From: Streptomyces sp. NBC_00448
GTDB taxonomy: Bacteria; Actinomycetota; Actinomycetes; Streptomycetales; Streptomycetaceae
Direction: 5' to 3'
Assembly: GCF_036014115.1 (NCBI RefSeq)
Contig: NZ_CP107913.1
Coordinates: 1,178,001 to 1,242,000 of the forward strand
Length of the DNA stretch: 64,000 nucleotides
How positions within the stretch are numbered: the stretch's first letter is position 1; each line of letters opens with the position of its first letter. The notes under the pieces were generated by a model. That model searched no databases. It was given only the letters and a program-made list of their open reading frames with translations, and was not told the DNA's origin. The translations under genes were made by a program, and so were the position numbers. Positions 1-8,585 of this stretch are shown one piece after another.

Positions 1-1
1 G

Positions 2-373
2 GTCAGCCCGCGCGTGCTGCGCGCGCCCGGGCGGCTGGACAACGCGGCGAGGCAGCTCGACGAGTACTTCGCCGGGCACCGCAGGACGTTCGAACTGCCG
101 CTGGACTGGCGGTTGTCGAAGGGCTACCGGCGCGAAGTGCTGAGCCTGCTGCCCACCATCGGCTACGGTCGCACCGAGAGCTACGCGCAGGTGGCGGCCG
201 CGTCCGGCAGCCCTCGCGCGGTGCGCGCGGTCGGTACCGCGTGCGCCACCAACCCGCTGCCGGTGGTGGTGCCCTGCCATCGCGTGGTGCGCTCCGACGG
301 CTCCCCCGGGCAGTACGCCGGCGGCGCCGACGCCAAGCGGCTGCTGCTCGCGCTGGAGGAGGCGGCAGCGTGA
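2..373 (+). CDS. ogt: Methylated-DNA--protein-cysteine methyltransferase (5' end outside window)
   Basis: The readable part holds the C-terminal catalytic domain of the Ogt/AGT family, which moves an alkyl group from O6-alkylguanine in DNA to its own cysteine. The active-site motif PCHRV lies near residue 87 of the visible part, after the helix-turn-helix-like stretch around YAQVAAASGSPRAVRAVG, which in this family holds the arginine finger region. The frame is open to the window edge, so the true start is upstream. The visible part ends with an alanine-rich tail and a TGA stop. It is followed by 183 bases without a gene before the next start. Confidence 0.9.
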   Translation, partial: VSPRVLRAPGRLDNAARQLDEYFAGHRRTFELPLDWRLSKGYRREVLSLLPTIGYGRTESYAQVAAASGSPRAVRAVGTACATNPLPVVVPCHRVVRSDGSPGQYAGGADAKRLLLALEEAAA

Positions 374-556
374 CGGCGGCCCCTCCGCTCCCCCCGTTCA
401 GGGGTGGCGCGGGGGGCCCACCACCGGATAGGACAGGGTGGCACCGGGTATGACCGGTGCCACGGAGCCGCAAGGGGCTCGACGGGCCGGCGACGACGTC
501 GGCAGGGCCGCCCGGCCCGATGAGAGTGGTAGCGAAGCGAAGAATGGGAGCCGCGC

Positions 557-1396
557 GTGGCCGAGGAAGAAGCGACATTCGCCGAGGAGACCGACCTTTC
601 CGACCGGTTACGGCAGGACCTCCCGCACAGCGCGCGGATGTACGACTACTACCTGGGCGGCAAGACCAACTACGCGGTGGACCGGACCGCCGCCGAGGAC
701 GTGATCCGCCGGTTCCCCTCGATCAGGACCGTCGCCCGGGTCAACCGCTCCTTCGTGCACCGCTCGGCCCGGTTCCTCGCCCGCGAGCGCGGCATACGCC
801 AGTTCGTCGACATCGGCACCGGCATACCCACCCAGCCGAACCTGCACGAGGTCGTGCAGCGCGAGGTCCCGCAGGCCCGGATCGTCTACGCGGACAACGA
901 CCCGATCGTGCTGGTCTACGCCGACAACCTGCTGAGCAGTTCGCCCCAGGGCGCCACCGAATACGTCGAGGCCGACGTCACCGACCCGACGGCACTGCTC
1001 GCCGCGGTGGAGGCGGCCCAGTGCGTGGACTTCTCGGAGCCGATCGGCCTGAGCCTCAACGCGGTGCTGCACTTCGTGCCCGACACGCGGGACGCGTACG
1101 GCGTGGTGGAGGCCCTGGTCGGCCGGCTCGCGCCGGGCTCGTACCTGGCCCTGTCGCACTGCACCCCGGACTTCGACCCCGACGCCTGGGCGACGATCAT
1201 GGAGATCTACACCCAGGGCGGCACCCCGCTGCAGGTCCGCACCAAGTCCGAGGTGGAACGGTTCTTCAACGGTCTGGAGCTCGTGGAGCCCGGCGTGGAG
1301 GTCGCCCACCAGTGGCGCCCGGAGGCGGGCGAGGGCCCCTCGCTGGTCACCAACGCGCAGTCGTCGCTGTACGCGGGCGTGGCCCGCAAGAGCTGA
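557..1396 (+). CDS. SAM-dependent methyltransferase, DUF574 family
   Basis: A 279-residue protein of the actinomycete DUF574 family, a Rossmann-fold methyltransferase group with unknown substrate. Visible family marks are the N-terminal SARMYDYYLGGKTNY block (about residues 24-38), FVDIGTGIPT (about 92-101), which corresponds to the SAM-binding glycine motif, and ADNDPIV (about 114-120). The chosen start is the GTG after GGGAG at 546-550. Genes of this family are numerous in Streptomyces and often stand alone, as here. A perfect hairpin lies just downstream. The family call is firm; the methyl acceptor cannot be told. Confidence 0.9.
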   Translation: MAEEEATFAEETDLSDRLRQDLPHSARMYDYYLGGKTNYAVDRTAAEDVIRRFPSIRTVARVNRSFVHRSARFLARERGIRQFVDIGTGIPTQPNLHEVVQREVPQARIVYADNDPIVLVYADNLLSSSPQGATEYVEADVTDPTALLAAVEAAQCVDFSEPIGLSLNAVLHFVPDTRDAYGVVEALVGRLAPGSYLALSHCTPDFDPDAWATIMEIYTQGGTPLQVRTKSEVERFFNGLELVEPGVEVAHQWRPEAGEGPSLVTNAQSSLYAGVARKS

Positions 1397-1418
1397 CCGC
1401 CGACCGCACCGGCCGACA

Positions 1419-1449
1419 CGTCGAGCGCCAAGGACCTTGGCGCTCGACG
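1419..1449. terminator. Bidirectional terminator hairpin
   Basis: A perfect 14-base stem (1419-1432 with 1436-1449) closes a 3-base loop. It lies between the convergent ends of the DUF574 methyltransferase and the XRE regulator, so it can serve both. There is no T-run, which is usual for Streptomyces terminators. Confidence 0.8.
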
Positions 1450-1512
1450 CGTTCCGTCCGCCCGCGCTCTCGTTCCGGCCTTCGCTACGGCCTTCGCTCC
1501 AGCGTTCGCTGG

Positions 1513-2421
1513 TCAGCGGAACTTCTTGATGTGGTCCTGGATGCGGCGGACGGTCGCGCGCTGGCCGAGCGAGGCGATCATCAGTCGATCGAAGCCCTTG
1601 ACGTGCTCGTCGACCTCGTGCTCCTCCTGGAGGTAGAGGCCGCCGCCGGAACGCTCGATGTAGACGATGTCGGGGAGTTGACCGTCGGCGAAGTCGAAGA
1701 TCGTGGTGGTACCGATCTGCACCGGCAGGTTGGGCCGGTTCAACTCCACCAGGTTGAAGCCGATGTCGGGGTCGTCGGCCAGGGATATCAGGTGTTCGAG
1801 CTGGCGTCGCATGCCCTCGCGGGAGCCGTACGGGCGGACCAGGGTGACCTCGTCCAGCACGCACAGCAGCTTCTTGCCGGGCGAGCGCATCAGCCGCTGC
1901 TGCCGCATCGCGCGCAACTCGATGATCCGGTCGATGTCCTGCTCGCTCTTGCCGGGCGAGTTGGCCCGGATCAGGGCGCGGGTGTACTCGGCGGTCTGCA
2001 CCAGGCCCGGCAGTTGGGCGATCTCGTAGCTGCGGATGCGCTGGGCCATGTCCTCCAGGCTGACCAGGGTCTGGAGGGTCTTGGTGGAGACGTCGCTCCA
2101 CGCGTCCCACCAGCCACGCTCGTTGGCGGCGCGGGCGAGGTCGAGCAGCAGGTCGCGCTCGGACTCGTCCCGCACGCCGTAGACGTCCAGGAGGCGGTGG
2201 AGGTCGGCCTCCTTGAAGTCGTGCCGGCCGTTCTCCATCCGGCTGATCTTGGACGCGGAGTGGCCGATCTGTCGCACGACGTCCTCGGCGGTGAGGCCGA
2301 GCGCCTGCCGGCGCTGCCTCAGCGTCTCACCGAAGATCATCCGTTGCGCGGTCGGCGCCCGACCGGACAGGTCGTGGACGTTACGGGCCCCACGCGGACT
2401 GCGAGACGGTTGAGCTGGCAC
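1513..2421 (-). CDS. XRE-family regulator with DUF5753 domain
   Basis: The protein has an N-terminal helix-turn-helix (LRQRRQALGLTAEDVVRQIG, then SKISRMENGRH) and a C-terminal DUF5753 domain (LPGLVQTAEYTRALI, then the Y.ER motif VYIERSGGGLYL). This is the WhiJ-like architecture that is abundant in Streptomyces. The frame is open upstream to 2463, but GTG at 2421 is preferred because GGAGA precedes it at normal spacing. The DUF397 gene lies 101 bases upstream on the same strand; such pairs are thought to work together in developmental control, with the small protein countering the DNA-binding one. The target genes cannot be told from sequence. Confidence 0.9.
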   Translation of the reverse strand: MPAQPSRSPRGARNVHDLSGRAPTAQRMIFGETLRQRRQALGLTAEDVVRQIGHSASKISRMENGRHDFKEADLHRLLDVYGVRDESERDLLLDLARAANERGWWDAWSDVSTKTLQTLVSLEDMAQRIRSYEIAQLPGLVQTAEYTRALIRANSPGKSEQDIDRIIELRAMRQQRLMRSPGKKLLCVLDEVTLVRPYGSREGMRRQLEHLISLADDPDIGFNLVELNRPNLPVQIGTTTIFDFADGQLPDIVYIERSGGGLYLQEEHEVDEHVKGFDRLMIASLGQRATVRRIQDHIKKFR

Positions 2422-2522
2422 GGTCGGTCTCCTTCTCGGGGCGAGGCACCCCGTATGGGTCACCTATCGTGCCGTAGCGCTCACAAAGCGGAGGGCCCGA
2501 CGTCACATCTGGCTGGATCTCG

Positions 2523-2780
2523 CTACTCGACGGCGAACTCGCCACGGGCGGTACCGGCCACGAACGCGCGGACCGCACTGCGGCTGAAGGTCAGAATCGG
2601 ACCGTTCCTGTCCTTCGAGTCGCGGATTCCGACCGTTTCCTGGTCGAGTTCGGCTACCTCGACGCAGTTGCTCTCATGGTTGCTGTATGAACTTTTTCGC
2701 CAACTCACCACGGTTTCGGCCATGTTCGGCCGTGGCTGCGGAGCAACCTGGCGCTTCGTGCCTTCGTCCCGACCGGTCAT
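2523..2780 (-). CDS. DUF397 small protein
   Basis: An 85-residue protein whose core WRKSSYSNHESNCVEVAEL and the following VGIRDSKD are diagnostic of DUF397, a family found next to XRE/DUF5753 regulators in Streptomyces. The ATG at 2780 is chosen because a GAGGAG ribosome site sits 5-8 bases upstream; the reading frame extends to 2834 without a better site. It lies upstream of its XRE partner on the same strand, the reverse of the commonest order. Its probable role, by family, is to antagonise or assist that regulator. Confidence 0.88.
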   Translation of the reverse strand: MTGRDEGTKRQVAPQPRPNMAETVVSWRKSSYSNHESNCVEVAELDQETVGIRDSKDRNGPILTFSRSAVRAFVAGTARGEFAVE

Positions 2781-2938
2781 CGTTCTCCTCCTCGCAGTGG
2801 GGGTGATCGAATTCGGCCGCACGTGCAATTGCACATCGCCCGGCCACCTTTACATGATGGCCGGGCCGCACCGGTTTCATGCGCCGCACGGGCGTACTCC
2901 TGCCCCAGGGGGGTCTTTACGGTCAACTCCCGCGCGGC

Positions 2939-3400
2939 TCAGGGGACGAGCGGCGTCACGGCGGGGGTGAGGAGCGTGAGGCGGTCGCGGGTGGCCTTGG
3001 GCAGGCCGGCCACGACGCGGGAGTAGGAGTGCGCGACGAGGTCGTCGATCTCGTCCGGGGGGATGCTGCCGTCGAGCGCCACCGTGTTCCAGTGCTTCTT
3101 GTTCAGGTGGTAGCCGGGGGTGACGGCCGCGTAGTGGTCCCGCAGGTGCAAGGAGAGTGCCGGGTCGCACTTGAGGGAGACGGACGGCGGGTCGGCGTCG
3201 GGGCTGAGGATCGCGAAGACCTTGCCCGCGACCTTGTAGACGTCCACGCCGGGGCCGAACGGGTTCTCCTCGGTGGTCTCGGGCAGTTCGAGGGCGAGCT
3301 CGGCGATCGCGTCCGGCTCCACCGGCGGATACGGCGCCGGGGCCGCGGAGGCGTCCGCACCGTCGTCGTCGCCGTGGCCGTCGCGTGCGCTGGTCGCCAT
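2939..3400 (-). CDS. MmcQ/YjbR family protein
   Basis: A 153-residue protein. The conserved YjbR/CyaY-like fold marks are LELPETTEENPFGPGVDVYKVAGKVFAIL, the SLKCDP block and the C-terminal HLNKKHWNTVALDG and SYSRVVAGLPKATRD. Members are described as double-wing DNA-binding-like proteins, but function is largely unknown. About 35 residues of low-complexity Asp/Ala/Pro sequence precede the domain. It stands alone between the DUF397 gene and the chitinase, on the same strand as both. Confidence 0.85.
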   Translation of the reverse strand: MATSARDGHGDDDGADASAAPAPYPPVEPDAIAELALELPETTEENPFGPGVDVYKVAGKVFAILSPDADPPSVSLKCDPALSLHLRDHYAAVTPGYHLNKKHWNTVALDGSIPPDEIDDLVAHSYSRVVAGLPKATRDRLTLLTPAVTPLVP

Positions 3401-3474
3401 CGGTCCTTCCTTCCGGGGTCGGCACTGGGGTGCGCGGGTCGGCGCGCGTTCACGCTACAGGGCGGCACCGACAC

Positions 3475-3520
3475 ACCGCCCGGACCGCCGCTCCTACCCG
3501 GGAGCGGGGGTCCGGGCGGT
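3475..3520 (-). terminator. Chitinase gene terminator
   Basis: Two 20-base arms (3475-3494 and 3501-3520) pair with a single mismatch around a 6-base loop. The hairpin begins only 7 bases after the chitinase stop codon, so it is the likely end of that transcript. Confidence 0.82.
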
Positions 3521-3526
3521 CCTCGT

Positions 3527-4699
3527 TCAGCGGCCCTGGAGCGACTTCACGTTGTCCCCGAAGGCCCACCCCTGCGAGCCGTCCCAGTTCAGCGACCAGG
3601 TCATCAGGCCCTTGAGCGCCCCGCCGTAGGAGTTCCACGCCTGCCCGACCAGGTCCGGCGCCATGTAGCCGCCGCCCGCGCCGGGTTGCGCGGGCAGGCC
3701 GGGCACCTGCTTGTCGTAGGGGACCTTGATGGTGGTGCCCTGGACGGTCAGACCGTTGTTGAGGCAGGTGGTCTGCGCGGTGAAGCCCGCGACCGTGCCG
3801 GCCTCGTAGGAGTCGCCGGAACAGCCGTACATGCTGCCGTTGTAGTACTGCATGTTGAGCCACCACAGCTGGCCGTTGTCGGCGTACTTCTTCACGATCG
3901 GCAGGTAGGCGCCCCAGATGGAGCCGTAGGTGATGCTGCCGCCGGTGACGTAGGCGGTCTCGGGCGCCATGGTCAGACCGAAGCCGGCCGGCATCTGGGA
4001 GAGCACGCCGTCGATGATGCGCTCCAGGTTCGCCTGCGAGGTGGAGAGCGTGCCGATGTCGCCGCTGTTGGTCAGGCCGGTCTCGATGTCGATGTCGATG
4101 CCGTCGAAGTTGTACTCCTTCAGGATCGGCACCACGGTGGCGACGAAGCGGTCCGCGACCGCGCTGGAACTGAGGTCGATGCCCGCGGTGGCGCCGCCGA
4201 TCGACATCAGGATGGTCGCGCCGGCCGCCTTGGCCTGGCACATCTCGGCGGGCGTGGGCACCTTGACGCCGGTGTCCATGCCGTCCTGCCACAGCACGGT
4301 GCCGTCGGAGTCGATGACCGGGAAGGCCGCGTTGATCACGTTGTAGCCGTGCTGGGCGATACGGCTGTCGGTGATCGGTATCCAGCCCATGCCGGGGTGG
4401 ACGCCGTTGGCGGCGCCGTCCCAGTTCTCCCAGTACCCCTGCAGGACCTTGCCCGCGGGCCTGGGCTTGGTGGCGCAGGTGTCGTCGGCGGGCGCGGCGG
4501 CGGCGCGCGTCGACGGGGAAGCGGCGGTGGCGGTGTTGGCGGCCGTGGCGGCTTTCGCGGCGGCCGTGCTGACGGTGGCGGTGCGGGTCGGGGTCGGGCT
4601 GCTGGCGTGCGTCGCCGCCGCGAGCGGCAGTTGCGCCAGGCAGGCCGCCGCGAGGCCGGCGCCGAGCAGGCGCAGCCGGCGGCCGTGGGTAGCGGGCAT
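3527..4699 (-). CDS. Secreted GH18 chitinase
   Basis: A 390-residue exported endo-type chitinase, cutting beta-1,4-GlcNAc polymers outside the cell. Residues 1-32 form a signal peptide (RRLRLLG start, hydrophobic core, Ala-rich cleavage zone), followed by an Ala/Thr-rich linker to about residue 72 and a single GH18 barrel. The catalytic DGxDxDxE motif is complete (DGIDIDIE, residues 199-206; Glu206 is the acid). SIGG upstream and MTWSLNWD near the C-terminus are further GH18 marks. There is no separate carbohydrate-binding module. Start chosen at ATG with AAGGAG upstream. The promoter has two DasR/chitinase-type operators, so it is probably repressed by DasR and induced by chitin breakdown products. 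Confidence 0.95.
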   Translation of the reverse strand: MPATHGRRLRLLGAGLAAACLAQLPLAAATHASSPTPTRTATVSTAAAKAATAANTATAASPSTRAAAAPADDTCATKPRPAGKVLQGYWENWDGAANGVHPGMGWIPITDSRIAQHGYNVINAAFPVIDSDGTVLWQDGMDTGVKVPTPAEMCQAKAAGATILMSIGGATAGIDLSSSAVADRFVATVVPILKEYNFDGIDIDIETGLTNSGDIGTLSTSQANLERIIDGVLSQMPAGFGLTMAPETAYVTGGSITYGSIWGAYLPIVKKYADNGQLWWLNMQYYNGSMYGCSGDSYEAGTVAGFTAQTTCLNNGLTVQGTTIKVPYDKQVPGLPAQPGAGGGYMAPDLVGQAWNSYGGALKGLMTWSLNWDGSQGWAFGDNVKSLQGR

Positions 4700-4823
4700 G
4701 TGTGCTCCTTCTCTCGCCGCGGACCGCGGGTCACCGAGCCGGTGGGGGGCGGCCGTGACGGCCCGGGCTTCGGAGTGAGGTGGAGATACCGGTGTGACGC
4801 ATGGGCATCACGTGGTGGCCCGG

Positions 4824-4866
4824 ATCGTAAAGTGGTCTCGACCACCCGTCAATAGGTCTGGACCAA
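4824..4866 (-). promoter_or_regulatory. Chitinase promoter with two DasR-type (dre) operators
   Basis: Read on the minus strand, TTGACG (4852-4847) and TACGAT (4829-4824) are separated by exactly 17 bases, a good housekeeping promoter. One operator, GTGGTCTCGACCAC (4832-4845, read on plus), fills the spacer. The second, TGGTCCAGACCT on the minus strand (4865-4854), lies just upstream of the -35 box and is the classic 12-base repeat of Streptomyces chitinase promoters. Both resemble the DasR consensus ACTGGTCTAGACCACT. The leader to the start codon is about 115 bases. Confidence 0.82.
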
Positions 4867-4901
4867 AGCCGGGTTGGCGGATACGGGCCGGACCGCTGCA
4901 C

Positions 4902-5618
4902 TCAGCCCCGGCCGGCACCCGGGCGGCGGACCTCCAGGTCGGTGCACTGCCAGCTCAGTTCGCGCACCCCGGGGCCGGGCGCCGGGTGCCCGTACGCGCC
5001 CGCCGAGACGCTGATGCAGACCACCAGCCAGGCGCGCCACCGGGCGCCGACGCCCTTCCCGTCCTCGTAGACCGTGCGGCCGTCGACCTGCCAGCGCACG
5101 CTGCCGGCGCCGAGGACGACGTCCAGCCGGAAGGGACGGCCGGGGGTGACGACGCCGTCGGCGTAGTCGCCGGCGCCGCCGACGTGGTTGGTCAGTTCGA
5201 GCAGGTGCGGATTGGTGGAGTGGTACTCGAAGGCGTCGACCTCGCCGTGGCCGGGCTGCGAGCGGCCGGTGGACAGGTCGCGCCCCCACGTCCACAGCGC
5301 GGGCCAGGCGCCCGGCGTGTCGTCCACGACGCAGGTCGCGGAGAGCTCGTCGCCGGGCAGCAGTTCGAAGCCACCGGGGGCGTACTCCGTGGAGACCAGG
5401 TCGGTGTGCCAGAGCCCGGCGCCGGCCGCGCGGGCCCGGAAGACGCCGGCGACGGTGGGGCCGTAGGAGGGGCCGATCTGGTCGAGCTTGTTGTCACCGG
5501 GGTTGCGGCCGTCGGGCGGGTAGGCGGAGGTACGGCCGACCGCCCAAGCCGAGCGGTCGGTGAAGGGGGCGGCGAACACGACGGGCGCCGGGCGCGCCCC
5601 GGACGGCGGGACTGTCAT
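4902..5618 (-). CDS. GH16-like beta-glucanase-type protein
   Basis: A 238-residue protein of the concanavalin-like lectin/glucanase fold. The GH16 active-site pattern E-x-D-x-x-E is present as EVDAFE (residues 126-131), after ALWTWGRD. Flanking blocks (DLVSTEYAPGGFELLPGDEL; GRPFRLDVVLGAGSVRWQVDGRTVYED) fit the beta-sandwich. No signal peptide is visible, which is odd for a polysaccharide hydrolase; either the protein is cytoplasmic or leaderless secretion occurs. It lies upstream of the chitinase on the same strand, but the chitinase has its own promoter. The exact substrate (beta-1,3-glucan or another) cannot be told. Confidence 0.75.
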   Translation of the reverse strand: MTVPPSGARPAPVVFAAPFTDRSAWAVGRTSAYPPDGRNPGDNKLDQIGPSYGPTVAGVFRARAAGAGLWHTDLVSTEYAPGGFELLPGDELSATCVVDDTPGAWPALWTWGRDLSTGRSQPGHGEVDAFEYHSTNPHLLELTNHVGGAGDYADGVVTPGRPFRLDVVLGAGSVRWQVDGRTVYEDGKGVGARWRAWLVVCISVSAGAYGHPAPGPGVRELSWQCTDLEVRRPGAGRG

Positions 5619-5822
5619 GGGTGCACTCCAGGATGGCGGCCATTACTCCCAGTCAACGCCGGTCACGCCCGGTCGGGACAGCGGCGCGCGGACGTGCGTC
5701 GCGGGCGCGCTCGCCGCGGGACGCGCCCCCGGCGGCGGGCCGCCGCCCTGCGGTGCGGCGCGGGTGCGGGGAGCGCGGTCCCGTCGGAGCATGGGACGTA
5801 AGCGTACGATCGGGATCAAACC

Positions 5823-5834
5823 TACCGAACGGTA
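5823..5834. promoter_or_regulatory. Palindrome in a divergent promoter region
   Basis: TACCGAACGGTA is a 12-base inverted repeat (5-base arms, 2-base centre) in the 276-base space between the divergent GH16-like gene and the GAF-SpoIIE gene. It is a possible operator; no regulator can be assigned. Nothing else stands out in this gap. Confidence 0.35.
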
Positions 5835-5894
5835 CGGCCATGGCCGGCGAGCGGCGCGCACCCGGCAGGAGCGAGCACGAGCGAAAGGGCGCGG

Positions 5895-7928
5895 ATGGGC
5901 GGTGAACCGGACAGGCCGGCTCAGGACCGCGACGACGACGCCGAACTCCGGCAGATCGACGCGCTCAACCGGTTGCGCACGGGGCCGGCGGGGCCCGACG
6001 AGCAGGAGCCCGAGGCACCCGACGGCGCCGAGCCTGCCCCCGACCCGCCCGCGCCGGACGCACCCCTGATCGAGGCCGTACCGGCGAGCGGGACCGAGCG
6101 CCCCGGCCCGCGCGACCGCACGGAGGACGCCACCGAAGAGGACGCCGAAGGCCCCGCCCCCGACGACTCCCCCGACGATCCCGCCGGACACTCCGCCCGC
6201 CCCACGGCCACCGGCTCCCCCGGCACCCGCTCCCGCCACCGCGACGCCCTCCTCGTCGACGCCGGCTCCACCGTCGCCGACGCCGGCTCCCTGGACGAGG
6301 CGCTCAAGGCCCTCACCGCCCTGTACGCGCCCGACTTCCCCCTCGACGGCCAGGCCGTCTTCGGTATCAACGGCGCCTTCCTCACCAAGCTCGCCACGCT
6401 CGGTTTCCGGGCGACCGGCCCCGAGCGGATCTTCCGCATGCCGCTGTCGACGGGCTATCCGGCCGCCGAGGTGGTCCGCACCGGCCGCCCGGTGTTCCTG
6501 GCCACGGCCGACGAGTACCGCCGCCGCTTCCCCGTCACCTACCCGCTGACCGCGCCGAAGGGGCGCAGCTCGTGGGCGTTCCTGCCGCTGATGACCTCGG
6601 GGCGGCTGAGCGGGGTGTGGCTGGCGGCGTTCCGTTCGCCGGTGGCGTTCACCGACGACGAGCGGACGCTGCTCACGGTGACCGCGCGGCTGCTGGCGCG
6701 GGCCCTGGAGCGCACCCGCACCGGGGAGGCCGAACTCGCGCTCTCCCGCGGCCTGCGCAGCAGCATGGGCCGGGCCGGGCCGGCGATCAAGGGGCTGAGC
6801 GTGGCCACCCGCTACGTGCCGACCGGCGGCGGGCTGATGGTGGGCGGCGACTGGTTCGACAGCATCGAACTGCCCAGCGGCCGGCTCGCCCTGGTCATCG
6901 GCGACGTGCAGGGCCACGACGTGCACGCGGCGAGCCTGATGACCCAACTGCGCACCGCCGTCCACGCCTACGCCGCCGAGGGGCACGGCCCGGACGCGGT
7001 GCTCGCGCGGGCCTCGCGGTTCCTCACCGCGCTGGACGAGGACCGCTTCGCGACCTGCATCTACATCGAGGCCGACCCCGACACCGGGTTGCTCCACCTC
7101 GCCCGCGCCGGGCATCCGCACCCGGTGCTGCGGATGCCGGACGGCACCTGCATGCTCAAGCACATCCCCGGCGGCCTGCCGCTCGGCCTGATGCCCGGCG
7201 ACGACGACTACCCGGTGACGCTCATGGAGCTGCACGACCAGGAAGTCCTGATGCTCTGCACGGACGGCCTGATCGAGACCGGTGGGCACGACATGTACAG
7301 CGGGTGGGTGCGGGTGCGCGACGCGATGTCGCCGGGGCCGAGCGCGGACCTGGAGGCCATGGCCGATCGGCTGATCACGGCGGTGAACGGCCCGCAGCAG
7401 CCCGGTGGCGGCGTCCGGCCCGAGCCGGACCTGCGCCGCGCGGACGCCCGGCCGCGCAACGAGGACGACATCGCGCTGCTGCTGGTGCGCAGGGACTCCG
7501 GGCCGGCCAGGCCGGACGTGCGGGAGCGGCGCCTGGTGCTCACCATCGAGCAGGGCCGGGCGGAGAGCCTGTCGCAGGCCCGTGCCGAACTGGAGTCGCT
7601 GCTGCACGACTGGGCCCGGCCGGAGCAGGTGGACACGGCCGTGCTGCTCTCCTCGGAACTGGTCGGCAACGTGCTGATGCACACCGACCAGTCCGCGGCG
7701 CTCGTCGCCGTGGTCACCGGGGAGCCTGGTCGGCGCACCCTGAAGGTCGAGGTCACCGACCGCGGCGACGAGTTGCCCCATCAGCGCGCGCCGGGCGAAC
7801 TGTCCTCCTCAGGACGCGGTCTGGTCCTGCTCGACCTGCTCTCCGACGAGTGGAGCGTGCAGCCGGAGTCCGAGGGCAAGACGGTGTGGTTCGCCCTGCA
7901 CGAGGACGCCGGCCCGGAAGAGGGCTGA
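5895..7928 (+). CDS. GAF - SpoIIE-type PP2C phosphatase - HATPase regulator
   Basis: A 677-residue cytoplasmic regulator. After an acidic, proline-rich, disordered N-terminus (to about residue 118) come a GAF sensor domain (about 120-275), a SpoIIE-like PP2M phosphatase (about 300-530; GGDWFD at 317-322, VIGDVQGHDVHAA, CTDGLIE, NEDDIALLLVR with the metal-binding acidic residues) and a GHKL ATPase of anti-sigma-factor type (about 545-670; ELVGNVLMH, then SGRGLVLLDLLSDEW). Such proteins dephosphorylate anti-anti-sigma factors and may also carry the opposing kinase activity. No sigma or anti-sigma gene lies next to it, so its partners are elsewhere. Start: ATG with AAAGGG 5 bases upstream. Confidence 0.93.
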   Translation: MGGEPDRPAQDRDDDAELRQIDALNRLRTGPAGPDEQEPEAPDGAEPAPDPPAPDAPLIEAVPASGTERPGPRDRTEDATEEDAEGPAPDDSPDDPAGHSARPTATGSPGTRSRHRDALLVDAGSTVADAGSLDEALKALTALYAPDFPLDGQAVFGINGAFLTKLATLGFRATGPERIFRMPLSTGYPAAEVVRTGRPVFLATADEYRRRFPVTYPLTAPKGRSSWAFLPLMTSGRLSGVWLAAFRSPVAFTDDERTLLTVTARLLARALERTRTGEAELALSRGLRSSMGRAGPAIKGLSVATRYVPTGGGLMVGGDWFDSIELPSGRLALVIGDVQGHDVHAASLMTQLRTAVHAYAAEGHGPDAVLARASRFLTALDEDRFATCIYIEADPDTGLLHLARAGHPHPVLRMPDGTCMLKHIPGGLPLGLMPGDDDYPVTLMELHDQEVLMLCTDGLIETGGHDMYSGWVRVRDAMSPGPSADLEAMADRLITAVNGPQQPGGGVRPEPDLRRADARPRNEDDIALLLVRRDSGPARPDVRERRLVLTIEQGRAESLSQARAELESLLHDWARPEQVDTAVLLSSELVGNVLMHTDQSAALVAVVTGEPGRRTLKVEVTDRGDELPHQRAPGELSSSGRGLVLLDLLSDEWSVQPESEGKTVWFALHEDAGPEEG

Positions 7929-7950
7929 CGGCCCGCGCGGTGCGGGCCGT
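7928..7950 (+). terminator. Terminator hairpin after the SpoIIE gene
   Basis: Perfect 8-base arms (7928-7935 with 7943-7950) and a 7-base loop begin at the last base of the stop codon. Confidence 0.6.
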
Positions 7951-8030
7951 CGCAATGATCCGCCCGCGTGGTGCGGGCTGACACGTGACCTGCCCGCGCG
8001 GTACGCACCTGCGCACCGCCGGGCGCTTCG

Positions 8031-8336
8031 TCACGCGCCCTTGGGCGGGGTGTCGCCGGAGGCGGGTGTGCCGTAGGGCGGGGGAAGTTCCGCCTGCCGG
8101 CCGACCGGGCTGTCCTCGGGGCGGGTCCGTACCGCGCCCGGCAGCTCCGGGGCTTCGGCGGCGGGGGGAAGGTCGGGGGTGAGCAGCGGGTCGTGCGGGT
8201 GGTGCGCCGTGTGTGCGGCGGGGGCGCCGTACGGGCCGCGGGGAGCGAGCGGGTCAGGGGGGTCGTGCGGGTCGGGCCACTCCGGTCGGTCCCGCCGCCC
8301 CCGCTGATGGTCTCTCTGGTCGTCTCCAGAAGTCAT
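8031..8336 (-). CDS. Small Pro/His/Asp-rich hypothetical protein
   Basis: A 101-residue frame starting at ATG 8336 with GAAGGA 1-6 bases upstream of the usual spacing window. The protein is almost wholly low complexity: DDQRDHQRGRRDR at the start, then repeats of HDPPDP, HTAHHPHDP and PPP. No domain, signal peptide or membrane segment is recognised; it would be disordered. Similar short acidic/proline-rich proteins are common and unannotated in Streptomyces. The ribosome site and the convergent setting after the SpoIIE terminator support it as a gene, but only moderately. Confidence 0.5.
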   Translation of the reverse strand: MTSGDDQRDHQRGRRDRPEWPDPHDPPDPLAPRGPYGAPAAHTAHHPHDPLLTPDLPPAAEAPELPGAVRTRPEDSPVGRQAELPPPYGTPASGDTPPKGA

Positions 8337-8539
8337 GTCCTTCGGGTACCCACCGGCGCTCCCGTAATCGGCCGCCGCCCGCTCCAACCGCTTCGATTCC
8401 GAAACGATCGAACCCGCTGGCTACAGCTTTCGACGCCCCCTCCCGCAGCCACTCCGCTTCTCACGCACCCCGCGATACCTGTGTGGCGTGACACCCCGAC
8501 CCACACACCGTAACGCTTTGATAACCGCAGGCCGGAGGG

Positions 8540-8569
8540 TTGACCGGCTTTCCCGCCGCACTCTAGCGT
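8540..8569 (+). promoter_or_regulatory. Promoter of the sugar ABC transporter operon
   Basis: TTGACC (8540-8545) and TAGCGT (8564-8569) are 18 bases apart, a good vegetative-type promoter. It predicts transcription from about 8576, just before the inverted repeat at 8586-8611, a layout that fits repression by a factor binding downstream of the start site. Confidence 0.65.
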
Positions 8570-8585
8570 CTGGGCGGCGCAGAAA

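Noticed and set aside
457-2970. An 837-codon open frame on plus crossing three real genes
   Set aside because: It reads out of frame through the methyltransferase, then antisense to the XRE and DUF397 genes; composition is Arg/Gly/Pro-rich with no motif.
3527-5618. Chitinase and GH16-like gene as one operon
   Set aside because: They share a strand, but a clear promoter with operators lies between them and the chitinase has its own terminator.
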